DNA of 64,000 nucleotides, taken from Terana coerulea (taxonomy: Eukaryota; Basidiomycota; Agaricomycetes; Polyporales; Phanerochaetaceae). Positions 12,880-24,870 of the stretch are shown here, piece by piece (the stretch's first letter is position 1; every line of letters begins with the position of its first letter). The notes beneath the pieces are model-generated. The model ran no database searches and was not told where the DNA came from. It saw only the letters and a list, made by a program, of their open reading frames with translations. The DNA lies in assembly GCA_024811115.1 (NCBI GenBank), contig JAKOGH010000736.1:1-64000 (forward strand). The letters run 5' to 3'. Made by a program: the position numbers and the translations under genes.

Positions 12880-14275
12880 ACTGCAAAGTATACCTGTTGT
12901 CACCCTGGAACAGGAAAACCTCAAGGAGTTCTTAGAGGAAAACCTTTGTAAAGGCTATATCCGATCATTGAAATCCCCTATAGCATCACCCATTCTTCTT
13001 TGTAGATAAGAAGGATGGATTACTCAGACCATGCCAAGATTATTGGTATCTCAACGAAGGAACAGTCAAGAACACATACCTGTTACCTCGCATTGGTGAA
13101 CTTATTGATAAACTCCAAGGATCCATGATTTTTACTAAGCTCAATCTCAGAGCTGGGTATAACAACATCAGGATCAAGGATGGTAACCAATGGAAAGGGG
13201 TGTTTAAAACTAATCAAGGGTTATTTGAATGAATGATTATGTTCTTTGGTATATGCAACTCTCTAGCAACTTTCTAGGTGATGATGGACCACATCTTTCG
13301 TAATGAGGTCAATAAAGGATGATTAACTATCTACATGGATAACATGATGCTGTATTCTAAAGACGCAGAACAACACATGGAATGAACCAAATGAGTACTG
13401 AAGAAACTCAACGACAATGATCTCTATTGCAAACTTGAGAAATGTGCATTCGATGTTGAAGAAGTAAATTTCCTAGAAGTAACCATCTGGCACAACAAGG
13501 TCCTTATGGCCCAAGCAAGAATTCAGGAAATAATCAATTGGCTGGCACCTACTACGGTAAAGCAAGTACGAGCTTTCCTTGGATTTGGCAACTTCTACAG
13601 TCGATTCATCAGCCACTTTTCCGACCTCGCACAATTTTTAAATGAGCTCACAAAGAAAGGAATAGCTTGGAATTAGTCGACAAAATGCCAGGAAGCCTTT
13701 GAAACATTGAAACAATGGTTCACATCATCATCAGTCCTCATATTACCCGACACGTCCAAACCCTTTCTCATTGAATCAGATGCTTCTAAATTCAGCGACT
13801 GAAGGGGTATTACAACAGCAGGACAAAAACGGAGATTGGCACCCCATGGCATATCTGTCAAAAAGCTTTAATCAACCTGGAATGGAACTATAAAATTTAC
13901 AATTGCGAGCTATTTGGAATAGTACGAGCTCTCCGAGGAATGGAGGCACTACATCCATAGATCACCCCACCCAGTGAGTACTCACTGATCATAAAAATCT
14001 CACATACTTCTAGTCCGCTCGTCGATTAAACTGAAAACAGGCCCGCTGGAAGTTGTTCCTGTCAGACTTTGATATGAAACTCGAATATTGCAAAGGTCCC
14101 ACACTAGTGCAATCCGACACAATATCATGCCTAGGACATCTTGACAACTCGGATCATGACAACAAGGATGAAACACTCCTCCTAGACAAACTATTCACAG
14201 ATGCGATAGTACTCCTTGATGATCCATTCATCAACATCCATTGGTCCCAAAGACATCTGAAGCATGATTACCACT
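12880..14275 (+). pseudogene. Element 1 reverse transcriptase and RNase H
   Basis: Reverse transcriptase motifs are visible in order: [15 protein letters not shown] near 12995, [11 protein letters not shown] and [17 protein letters not shown] near 13085-13180, and the catalytic box as I-Y-M-D-N at about 13329-13343, where Y-x-D-D is expected. The connection and RNase H region follow: [10 protein letters not shown] near 13770, then after several breaks FLSDFDMKLEYCKG near 14055. Stops include Q-to-TAG inside the palm (in LATF-stop-VMMDHIF) and R/W-to-TGA. Both the D-to-N change and the stops make it dead. Confidence 0.85.
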
Positions 14276-14279
14276 GACT

Positions 14280-15310
14280 ACGTCATGGAAGACCGAATTT
14301 GGATAGCACTTGGTAACGATGAATACGGACTCAAGGCAATGAAAGTAGCTGAAGGTAAACAGGAAACTCTAGGATGCACAAACAAAATGGACTGGACAAT
14401 GCAAAATGGACTACTCATGTTTAAGGGCAAATGCTATATACCTAGCAACAAGGATCTCCAAACCGACATCATTAACCTATACTATGAAGCCCAGTCATCG
14501 GGACACTCTGGAAAGTATAAAACATTGGAACTTCTGCGTTGAGATTACTACTAGCCAGGAATAGCAGCACTTGTAGGGCAATTTGTGAAAGGATACGCTC
14601 TTTGCCAATGAATAAAAGTCAACACACACCCCACGATACCACCATTAACCCCGTTGAAACCAGAACATAGAGGACGTCCATTCGTCTTCATAACATGTGA
14701 TTTCATCCCAGCACTCCCCGAAGCTGAAGAAAAAACTGAGTAATAATTGTGGTCGACCACAATGCTACAAAGAGGGTAATTTTTATCCCATGTACAAAGG
14801 AAGTATATCTAATAGGAACAGTGAAACTCTACCACTGTTATGTCTATAAGCGATTTGGCATGCTCAATAAGTTCTTATTAGATAGAGGCCCCCAATTCAC
14901 AATCAAGGTCATGAAGAGCTCTGGAGACTTCTAGGAGTCAAAAGGAGCATGTCCACCTCTTATCACCTGCAGACAGATGGAGAAACAGAACAAGTTAACT
15001 AAGAACTTAAAACCTACCTTCGCATCTTCTGCCACGCACATTCTACCAAATGGGTAGATTACCTGGCCAACGCTGAATTCGCACACAATAGTTAAGAACA
15101 TTCTGCAATGAAACATTCTCCTTTCTTCCTTATGCACGGATCTTATCCCAAAGCAATTCTCATGGCATTTGAGTTATCAACCATCTCTACCACCCAAATC
15201 TGGATGGAAGATCATAGCAAGGCAAAAGAAGAAGCAGCTGCGGCCCTCGATATGGCAGTGCAATTCATGATAAGGAAGACACAGAGCCAGTTCAAACCCT
15301 TTACCTAAGG
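14280..15310 (+). pseudogene. Element 1 integrase
   Basis: The zinc-binding region begins near HSGKYKTLELLR (14500-14540) and continues as GYALCQ with a degraded second Cys. The catalytic core shows an FITCDFI strand near 14690, then LDRGPQFT near 14880 and the Y-H-x-Q-T-D-G-x-T/E-E motif near 14960-14990. These are the D, D and E neighbourhoods of a gypsy integrase. HSPFFLMHGSYPK near 15110 is the usual 'PF...G..P' block. Stops interrupt the frame several times. Confidence 0.8.
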
Positions 15311-15539
15311 CCAGAAGGTCTGGCTTGATACAAAGAACTTGAACACTGGATATCTCAACTGAAAGCTATCCCCAAAATGAGAAGGACCATTCAAAATCAA
15401 GAAAGTTCTATCCACTGTGGTCTATTAACTGGCCCTACTAAAAGGATGAAATGCCACGACATGTTCCACGCATCCCTTGCTGACCCCTTATCGGAAGACA
15501 GAGCAGCACGGACCTAACTTCAAATCTCACCACCAGACC

Positions 15540-15640
15540 TCATAGATGGTCATGAGATATACAAAGTCGAAGCCATCCTAAATCATCGAAAATGTAGGAA
15601 TAGCACACAGTACCTCGTTAAGTGGAAGAGATAGTTTGAC
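15540..15640 (+). pseudogene. Element 1 chromodomain
   Basis: After the integrase the translation reads [15 protein letters not shown] and then TQYLVKWKR before a stop. This is the first two strands of a chromodomain (E-x-Y-x-V-E-x-I-L ... Y-L-V-K-W) and places the element in the chromovirus group. In this family the domain reads histone marks and guides integration into heterochromatin. It is truncated by a stop before the final helix. Confidence 0.75.
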
Positions 15641-15671
15641 GAAGAAAATCAGTAGATGACAAAGAACAAGC

Positions 15672-17610
15672 TTGGGCAAGCGTCAGAAGTGCTCACCAAG
15701 TATAAGAAGACCCAGCATCCGGCCACCATCCTCATCCTCTCAACACTCCTCTAAGCCAATTTGCACTCAGAACATGTCCCCAGCTCCCGCCTTCGCAATA
15801 ATACCCTTCAACATATCGCCAACACTGTCAACTGCCGGATTGGCACGGCCAATTCTACCCAAGATTTCACACTCCCCATCATCTCCGAAGTCTTCAGACC
15901 TGTTCTTGTCGAACATGAGGAACCAGGAAACCTCATTCAGTCTTTACTCGAACATTATAGATACAATACTCATATCGACGGAATATTCTCAAGGCTTCAA
16001 TGAGGACAGTCATCGCTCGACTACGTCCAAGGGGACAAGAACAAGTAGCGCAAGCAACGACTCATCGAGGCCATTCTCAAATGCATTCGCAAACCCATCC
16101 TTATTCTAGATAGAGATGAGATCTTCTCCTCTTTTACTCCTCGTTGAATCCTCATCCACACTAGAGCTAAAGCATGCCATCTGGATCACTTCCAAAAAAT
16201 GGTCAAGCAGCTGGAAGAAGCTCGAGACCAGGTGAAGCAATGCCTCGAGCACCACTCGGCGGTTATGGACTAAACCTTAGAATCCCTACTACGTGTGGGC
16301 AGAATCCAGGCTTGTGTCCAGTTTATTCATTGTGCTATATGCAAGCCCATCCCCGTTGAGAAATTCAGCTACGTGTATCCACGACTGAAAGTCCCACAGC
16401 CGAGTCAATGAGCTGCCGTATGTCCCTCACTCGCTCTCAGCCCCTCCATCTCCACTCCTTGATTATGTTACACTATCGCCTGCGCATCTACCCTCTATTT
16501 GGTCGTCACTGTCACCTTCGCTTCCTCAGTCAGAATGGTTGTTTGGCATGAGCTACATTGGTCGGATGCCATCCGACGCATTCAATGTGCCCGTCCCCTT
16601 GACGCACGTTACAACCATGGCTGAGCTCATCATCATCAACCCACTGAGAACACTGGCAAGCAGCAAAACAGATGCTCCGACATTTATGGCTGCTATTGTG
16701 GAAATGGACAGCAGTGATGACAACTATGACTTTTGAAAAGCCATAGCATCGCTAACCTCAGCGCAACACGAAGCCAGAAACATGAAATAAGAGAAGCAAA
16801 GACGACAGAAGGAAGCAAAGAGGCAGGGCAAGCAGCTCATGAAGCGCAAGCCATCCGAGAACCATGAGGTTCACCCTAAAGTCATCAAAGCCTTTAACAA
16901 ACTCACGAAGGTCCTTGGGCAACCTGTCCCTCACCAGTCATACCGGCCAGACCCAGCGACACTAATACCTCGGAGTCGAAATGAACGATTTAAAAACCGA
17001 CATTCCCTCCTCTCACACCCCGGACCGCTCACCCCTCGCTTATCCTTCGACTTGCCTTTACTCCAGTCGCACAATCACGGCATGCCAGGGAATGCATCGG
17101 AGGAGGAAAGGACATGCGCTTTAAAGGCTAACTGAAGAGACTTAGGGCCTCTTACCCTCAGCAAACACAAGGACTTGTGCTACAAGGTCAATCGCACCAA
17201 GTTGGGCTCTACATCGGCAGCCACGCTGGTCAACTTGTTATCTACCTCGCTAATCATCCCTTAACGCCAGACGCCATCCCTGAACACACGATTCTCACCT
17301 TACTCTCACCAACCCAAACCCAATAATGCATATATGATTTGCGGAGAACAGGGACATTGGGATGCGTGGTGCAATCAGTATTGTTGCTGGAAATGCTACC
17401 AGTACAAACTCTGGTCACTACATCGATGAATTGCCCTACTCAACGGTTGACACGACCTCACGTTCCTACACCCGAGTATGAGATTGACGAAGACCCAACC
17501 TACGACCAAGGGTCAGTACTATGGATAAAAGCAGAAAAAGTTGGGAACTTTCAAACTGGACAAGGGGTAATATTACAGATAGAATTATTCTTTTACTCGA
17601 ACGGTTAGCA
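15672..17610 (+). pseudogene. Element 1 extra downstream ORF with Cys-rich box
   Basis: Past the chromodomain, nearly 2 kb of broken coding-like sequence precedes the LTR. It begins with a Ser/Pro-rich stretch (about 15672-16109), continues with acidic and basic segments (MDSSDDNYDF near 16707, KRKPSENHEVHPK near 16840), and ends with a compact Cys/His-rich block, MICGEQGHWDAWC then CCWKCYQ, near 17335-17415, spread over a frame that shifts. I read this as a third, Gag-like or nucleic-acid-binding ORF of the element. The function is not known to me. Confidence 0.5.
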
Positions 17611-17970
17611 ATACTGGCTTGGTTCGCATTCTATGACTCACTTTGCCCTATGCCCTATGACTCAGCTAGTGTAGCATACTCTACGCCCTACCCAGACTCA
17701 TCTACTAGTCCTAATACTAGTACGGATAGGTAGTATGCCTTCCCACGCCTCAATCTTATACTGTAGTATAAAGATCGACTAGTCAAGGCTCAGTAGCCTT
17801 AACTGCGATCTCCTTATTTATTCAACATTGATATCTCTGGTCAGTCTCTGCGTGCTAGAGGGAAACCTCTGAAATAGCCCTCAGAGTTGCATTGAGTGTT
17901 CAACTCATTGCGCAATAACCTCTGGTCTTAACAAGAACTGCATTGCCACTGAGTTGTAGAGTGCAAAGAT
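17571..17970 (+). repeat. Presumed 3' LTR of element 1
   Basis: This follows a purine-rich tract directly and contains promoter-like AT-rich sequence (ctccttatttattc near 17810) and the terminal ORF's end. No matching 5' LTR is seen, so the ends are inferred and the 3' boundary is approximate. Confidence 0.4.
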
Positions 17971-20867
17971 AAAGCAAGTCGATTAAATACAGAGTTTACT
18001 GAGTGTCAAAATTAACTAGTAGTTTTAGTGATAAGCATCTTCAATGTGTGGACCTTAGTGTTTCACGATGATAAATTATGGATTGTCTCTTTTGCCTTCT
18101 GTAATGCTAGCTAATATTAGGTCTAGCATGATATTGACCAGTATTTGAAGCCATCTCCAGAGCAAAGGTGTAGCCAATACAATACAAAATGCATCATAAA
18201 CAAATGATAACCTTTTAGTGTTGCATGTTGTGTGTAAGCCATTGTGGAGGATAGTCACAGGAGCAGCGAGATGTGCTGGCATGTTAGCCTAGAACGACAG
18301 GTGCATGGTCCCAGATACTCCTCCTTAGAGCTGTCAAGTGGCAGTGCATGTTTCTACCATTTATTTTGGAGGCTCTGTCTTTTGCACTGTGCCTTCTATC
18401 TATCTGCATTGGTTGGCCTTGCCCTTTGCCCACTCACTCTACCTTTACTCATCTCTGCAATGCAAGCATCTTTCTGGGACTCAACTGCACATAGTAACCC
18501 ACACAATCAGCCCCTTTGCAAAGGCCATTTGCAAGCCATTGTCAACAGTTGCAAGGCCTGCCACGCTGCAGGTAAGAATGTTTAGTATATTCAAGCACTG
18601 CAAGTATGCTTACGCAGTGGCTGTTTGCATCTTCCCAGCCTTTGCAAGAGCACATGCCATCGTGGAGGTAAAAGGAGGTGAGGGTAGTCCACAGGCCCAC
18701 TTTATAATAGTGCTTGAGGATGTGAAGAGGGAGAAGTGAAAGGAGATACTGCAGCAAGTGCATATTTACCTGCAGGGCCACTACAATGCGCACTACACTC
18801 TTTAACCTGTAGCTCATTGACCTTGTGCTAGGTTAGACTGATATGTTACTTGTTATTGTTGCTACTATCCTTTGGTCACTGGCAATTACATCTTGCCACT
18901 TTTACTTCATCTATCAGGCCTGTACTGTTGCCTATCACAGCTAACTCTCTCAAGAGCTTTACAAATAGCCACTCTCATCTGACAACAAGTGTCACTATTA
19001 GAAAACATATAGGCAGTCAGGGCTGTATAGTCTGAGTAGAAAAATGGCGAGTTGCCTCATGTGCCTTTACATTGCTAATCAAGCCAAATGCATGTGCTAG
19101 GCAGCAAAGAATGGCTCACTTCTCAGTGCCAATGTTTTTGGGCAGAAAGAGTTAATCTGGCTGCAAAGAGTCCCTAAGCTCAAGGATAAGATTATAGGCC
19201 TGGATGTAGACCAACTGGCCTATATTAGATATGCAAGGCCATCAATAACATCTCAACACAATCATTTCATTCACTGCAATTTCAGATGTGTGTGTTAGTA
19301 TGCTGTGTGCTCCAATAAGGCAAATGCAATGCCATTATGATATGCCAGACTGATGTCCATTTGTAAATATTTATGAATATGCTATGATCTTCTGCATTCT
19401 ATCTTCTACTCTACAGCATGTGTCAACCGTGCTCTACGTGAGAGGTTCAATGTGAGCAAGCCCCAAATAATATATAATTTGGTAAGCATTCACACTCTTG
19501 CAACTTAAATAGGCCCTGATTAAAGTTGTGTCGCCAGTTGATTTCTTAGCTGCACAAATTCAGGCTTGGGTTGCACGTGTTGTGGTCACATAGTACGATA
19601 TAAAGTGTTAGAAATCAGGTAAGAGAATTCTGAGATGCTTATTCGGCTAAACAGGTGTGTCCTTTCTCACATTTTTAAGGTTTCCTAGCTTTTTCCACAT
19701 AGCTTTGACCTTTTAAACACAATCATGCATGCACAAGTCCCATATTTGGGCACATGAAGGGTATATATTCTCACAGTGCTCTGTGTACATGATTGGTATG
19801 CTAATTTGTGCACACTCGAGGTCTTTTTGGCTAACAAATGAAGACGCCCACAATTTTATTCTAATGTGCGCAAGTGCAAAGTTTGGGTTGCATGTCATTG
19901 ATGACTGTGCATGCTTCATCAGTTTTAATAGTGCAAGAACTGTATCTGCACTTAGTATATTGCCAGCCATGTCTGCCATTCCACTGACAAGTTCTCAATT
20001 ATTACTGCAACCTCTACTAAAAACTGTGGCTTCAAACAGCTTGAAAACACCCCACTTAAAAAGCTCAGGAAAACTCATCTCACACTGCTCTTCCCTATTA
20101 TAAACATCATTGACGCGACTTACAGCGCTCTTGGATACCTCTATCAAAGAACTTGCAATCCAATACTACAAGGACAATGTTGCAGATACGCGGTCCGCAC
20201 TCAAGGACTTTCCCAGCTTTTGCATTGAGCGCAGTGAGTTTGATTTCTACAAGAGCCTCTCTTCTATTGCCAACTGTGAGCATACGTAAAAGCTTTGACA
20301 TTTACGTGTCAACCAGTATTTAAATCAGGTACTGATGTATGAATCAATGGGCCACCTTTGGGTTTAACCCTAAAATAGACAGCATGTTTTTTTGCCTAAC
20401 TTAAATAATATCTTCATGATTGCCTAAATACAGTGGACTTCAATTGATAAATATCATATTGTACCAGTTTAAATATATACTTTGACTGCAATTGCCTATT
20501 CAACAGGCACTCTATACATATATTCTAGCTATATCAGAGTGGAACCTAATAGCTATATTTCATGTGTCCTCATTGTGTGTCATGTAGTCCTAATACATTG
20601 TCCTTGCACTGTTGTGACATATCCTTGCCTTCTTTATACAAGTCACTGGAATTCAGAGCGGCCTATGTGAAAAAAACTCTGCATTGCATGAGCATTGCAT
20701 TAAAAGGCTTTAGGCCGACAATGAGGCAATTTTTGACTTGCAATAAAGTCATTTCTGGATCAGCGTATATGTAAGAGCACATGACAGCTCAGAATCGAGC
20801 CTAGCTCTGCTTGCATCTTTGTTGAAAGTTTGCATCACATACAACAGGGTGTACGAAGTCTGGATAG
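17971..20867. other. AT-rich intergenic repeat sequence
   Basis: Nearly 3 kb without a recognisable gene. A stretch at about 20130-20285 stays open on the plus strand (ELAIQYYKDNVADTRSAL, then FYKSLSSIANC) and may be a remnant of some coding sequence, but I cannot assign it. Confidence 0.4.
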
Positions 20868-21430
20868 TATTACAAATTTCCCTCAGCGCTAGTCCACAGC
20901 GCTAGAGTGTAACATCAAGTCACAGAACATGTCATCAAGTCATCACACAGTGTTGCAAGATGCTAGATCAGTTTACCATGTGCTTGTTGCATGGACATCA
21001 GGGATATGCCTTATACAGATGTAGGATCCAGAACTCAGGTCTGGAACTGTTCTGGACTATAACCTCATTATGATGTCAGTATGACATCATGGACTGGTAG
21101 TGTACAGTAGCTTAATTAGGACATCTGGATAGTGTTGATGTTAGCATGATAGCTAGGTCAGGATTTGATAAAGGAGTTAGAGCAGTAATATGCTCTAGAG
21201 CCTTAGTCAGATGTCACCTGACTGTATCAGTCAGCATATGGTATTGGAGGTCTTAGATAGTGTCTGGGGTCCCTCCACACATGTGTATAAAGAGGCTGGT
21301 CTATAGACTAAACCCTCAGACTCAACAACATCATTGATCTATATCTGCTCTACTAGCTCTACTCAAGTCCCTCTGCTTTTCCCACTTCTTTCAAATCATC
21401 CCAGCAGGTGAGTATTATAGTTTTGTGATA
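20868..21430 (+). repeat. 5' LTR (family A) of element 2
   Basis: A 563-bp copy. It starts TATTACAAATTTCCCTCAGC, with the expected TG decayed to TA, and ends TTTTGTGATA. It aligns over its full length with the reverse-oriented copies at 11.1, 27.7 and 30.7 kb. No target duplication could be tested because the outer end of the 3' LTR is missing. Confidence 0.9.
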
Positions 21431-22068
21431 GTTTGTTGAGTCTACTCTGCTGCTTGTTGTTGCTGTCAAGGGCAATGAGCAGGACCTTTGTTGCAGTGTT
21501 GTGCAGTATACATATTGTTACATAGTGTGTAGAAATGAACACTGTTGCTATTTGGGTTCTAGGGGATCTTGCCACTGTTTTGCAAAGGACTGAGGCTATG
21601 AGCTAGTCGCTGTTAGGGACTACGCTCTGCATTGTTAAGAAGCACCATGGCTTAGGCTGTGGGCTGCCATTATGGCAGCATGCTAATCTTCATGTCGATT
21701 CTCATGCATAAAAGGTGCTCGCTGCGCTGTATAGCATGCAGCAACATTCTAGTGTGATTTACCTTCGGGTAGTTGTGGCTATAAGTCTTCAGGTGTCAAC
21801 AGCAAACTAGTTTGGGCAAGCATAGAGTCAATGTAATATTGGCTCGAAAACCTTTTGCTGCATGGCTGGAACTGTGTCAGAGACCCTTATATCACTCTTG
21901 ATTGAGTTGGTACCTCTGGACCTAGTGAGAAAAACTAGGCCGTTGTCGACACTACCAATTGTACGCATTAAGACCGCACGACCTCAACAGGTAATTCCAT
22001 TCATTCACCATTTTCTGTATTATGTCTGCTAAAATAGAGACCAGTACTGATGCTGTTGTTATGCAGCC
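21431..22068 (+). other. Leader of element 2
   Basis: Untranslated sequence between the 5' LTR and the first coding-like frame. A primer-binding site would lie directly after 21430. The sequence there (gtttgttgagtctactctg) does not obviously match an initiator-tRNA 3' end, so the priming tRNA is unknown. Confidence 0.5.
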
Positions 22069-24385
22069 ATGCCAAAAGTACCTCCTGCATTCACCACCTA
22101 TGCAAGAACAAGCCTTTGGGCCTTCGCGAACGCATCTCTCCTTCAAAGGAAATCTGAGCCAAATATGCCAATGTTTGTAAGCCTCAAAAGGTTTATAACT
22201 CCAATATACCTAAGCCACACTCTTATTCTCTCACTCCTGAGGAGAGTAAGCAGCTTACAGAGGAGGCTCAAGCCGATGCGTTACTCAAGCGCATTGAGTC
22301 TTACACCCTGTTCAAGCAGCATCGAAAAGAGCTGCTCAACCGTCTCTCCCGACCCCTCGCTGCCATTTATCAAACGACTTGCACCTTGCGAAGAGTATCA
22401 GGTTTCCAAGCTGCCCCCAGCTAAGCTTGATTTTCGTTGAATGAAGCTGCTCAAGCATTCTAACAAGCTCCAGCCGATGCTTGAGGTAACGAAAGTTCAC
22501 CTCGACCCAGTCTTTGAGAAACTCTGTAAGGAGGACTCACTGCAGAAAACCAATCACGCCGAAAGGGTGCAGATGCCTGAGAAGATTCGGAACAAGCTCT
22601 GGAGCTGGTAAGATGAGTTCCAGAATGTCTATAAAAATCTGGACTCAGTGGGGCAGAAGTTGGGTAATAAACAGTGGAGAGAATTAACAGGCATATTGAA
22701 GCATATTGGAAAGGTTTCATTTACAAACCTGAATAGTAGATTTGCAGAGATTTGTAGTCAACTAGCAGCCTTTGATGTAACAATCCCCAAGACTGCTAAT
22801 TAAACTCTGCCTTTACTACTTGGAATAACTGGCTGGCATACAATAACCAACTCAACCTTTTGTGTTCGAAGTTTTATTAAAATTGGCACTAATATGAAAA
22901 GCAGAAATGTCTTCTTCCACCAACTTTGTTCCTGAATGCACTACGGAGGTCATTGCTAACCCTATAGTGGCCTTTTGAATGATGTCAATACTAACTCTGC
23001 TCACGCAGCTATTCTACATATAGCACAGAATGCTTTTTCAGTCTGTTTGGATCAGCATGGACTTTGCGCAAGGACATGTCATCGACATGTCAGGCCACTT
23101 CGACCGTGCATATGATACGACATATAAAGTGACTGATGACCAGCAGCACTGGATTGAGGAGCTGGAGAACACAGCCCTCGAACAAGCCTCAAAAATTCAA
23201 TTGCTGGAGAAGCTTGTGGAAGCTTACAAGTCTACCGTTGAGGCTTATAAAGCCCAAGTTGACAAAATTCCTGCAAATGGAGGCATTGGTGGGCATGTCC
23301 CAAAGATGCCCGATCCTCCCACCCTTTGATGGCACAAAGAATAGCCTTGAAGAGTGGTTGAATCACATCACCTTGTACTGTGAGCATACACAGATTGCAA
23401 TGGACAAGCAATGCATTGTCTTGTCCTCAGTCATCTGCGCAGCACCGCCGCAACTTATATGAAGTCCTACGCGGACAAGTTGTAGAACATCCAGCCTATC
23501 AGCACATAGCTCGAATTTGTCAAGGAGATACAAGGTATATATGAACAGCACAATAAGAAACAAGATGCCAAGGAGGAACTCGATAACCTCTGGAACAATA
23601 AGGATCTGGCCCGGAAAGACTTCATCCAATACACAGAGAAGTACAAGACTCTGGCCTAGATTGTGGAGTACCAGAATAAACTGCACATTAACAAGATTAA
23701 AGGACTGCTTCCCAGGATATGTGCCAGAAAATGGTTGTCCTGTTTTTAGTGGCGCTGAGCCCAAGAAATGAGAAGCCTATCTCGATACTCTGTTGTAGCT
23801 ATATAGAGAGCTCCACCTAGAACGGTCAAAAGTTCGGTGTTTGGCAACAACGGCACTAGCAAAGAACACGGTGGAGGCAAATGAGCAGTCAAAGGGAGTA
23901 AAGGCAAGGGCAAGGTGAAGAAAACCAACCAGGCAGAAACGTTTGGCGAATGCAAGTTCTGCCAAATCTACTCTGGTAAGGGTAAATGCTCGCGCACCAA
24001 AACCCACAACATGAATGACTGCTACGACAATCCGAAGAATGCCAACTCTGGCAAAGGTACTTTGTTGTCATTCTCATCCTCCTCTGGCAGCAACAACAGC
24101 AACAGAAACCAAAGTAGTGGTGCTTCTGGTTCTGGTAGAAACTCTGGTTCCAAAGTCAAAGGCAAGCCATCCTTCAGGAACCGTCTCATAGAACTTTTGA
24201 GCTCTATGTCTGATGATGACAACAATGCTTCCCCCAGCAACGTTGAAGTCAACTCAGCGAGCATTTATGAGCTGAGCAAATCTGAGCTTGCTAAAATGGA
24301 AGCAACTGAGCGCAGCGATGAACCTCAGTCAGGCCCAGGCAGACGTCCATGGGTTAATCGCCAGACTCAGATGGATTTTCTCTAG
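22069..24385 (+). pseudogene. Element 2 gag region
   Basis: The first part (22069-22800) is broken but coding-like in changing frames, for example LLKRIESYTLFKQHRKEL and later LGNKQWRELTGILKHIGKV. From 23048 the Gag continues with a coiled-coil-like segment (WIEELENTALEQASKIQLLE) and PDPPTL/FDGTKNSLEEWLNHI near 23300-23370, the capsid block common in agaricomycete gypsy elements. Near 23950-24030 there is a Cys/His cluster, CKFCQ ... THNMNDCY, in the position of the nucleocapsid zinc finger, followed by a Ser/Gly/Asn-rich linker. Frameshifts occur near 23320 and 23640. Confidence 0.75.
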
Positions 24386-24477
24386 GGAATGAAAGGCTAA
24401 TGCCTGCAATCTACATTTCGGAATGATATACCCCTTGTCGGCTCCGAAGTGGATTCAGACGAAGTAGTACTGGAATC

Positions 24478-24870
24478 TTGTGTATAGCTCGCGACAAGAA
24501 ACATTCTTTTAGACTTCCAATAACGCTTTGGGTATATGGTTTTAAAGTGCAGGTCCAGGCTTTAGTGGACTCAGGTGCCACAACGAACTTCATCGATAAA
24601 TCATTCGTTGAAAGAAATTATCTGGTAATTAATCATATGGTAAAGTCTGCGTGGGTCGACGTAACCAATGCAGACAGAACTCCAAACCAAGCAGGACAAA
24701 TTTGTGATTATGTCTGTGCTTATATTCAAATTGGTGGTCATAAGTCTACTTGTATACTGTATGGTACACAGTTAGGAAACAAAGACATAATGATCAGTTA
24801 CAATTTTTGTACCAACACAACCCCAAGATTGACTGGGAAAAAGGGAATTGGAGTTTACCAGATGTCCTGA
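24478..24870 (+). pseudogene. Element 2 aspartic protease
   Basis: An open stretch of about 130 codons with the retropepsin pattern: VQVQALVDSGATTNFID, where D-S-G-A is the intact catalytic motif, and later a YGTQLGNKDIMISYNF strand in the position of the usual I-L-G-x-x-W-L block. Processing of the polyprotein would be its job. The frame leaves the polyprotein a little before the reverse transcriptase, so it is only locally intact. Confidence 0.8.

Larger units (their letters stand above)
10143..17970 (+). mobile_element. Decayed chromodomain Ty3/gypsy retrotransposon (element 1)
   Basis: Gag, protease, reverse transcriptase, RNase H, integrase and chromodomain follow one another on the plus strand. 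This is the order of a Ty3/gypsy element of the chromovirus lineage. An extra cysteine-rich ORF follows the chromodomain. A purine-rich tract (GGACAAGGGGTAA, about 17555-17570) precedes a presumed 3' LTR. The element is interrupted by a solo LTR at 11131-11688 and peppered with stops, many from CAA/CAG, CGA or TGG codons changed by a transition. It cannot be autonomous. The 5' LTR was not identified. Confidence 0.85.
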
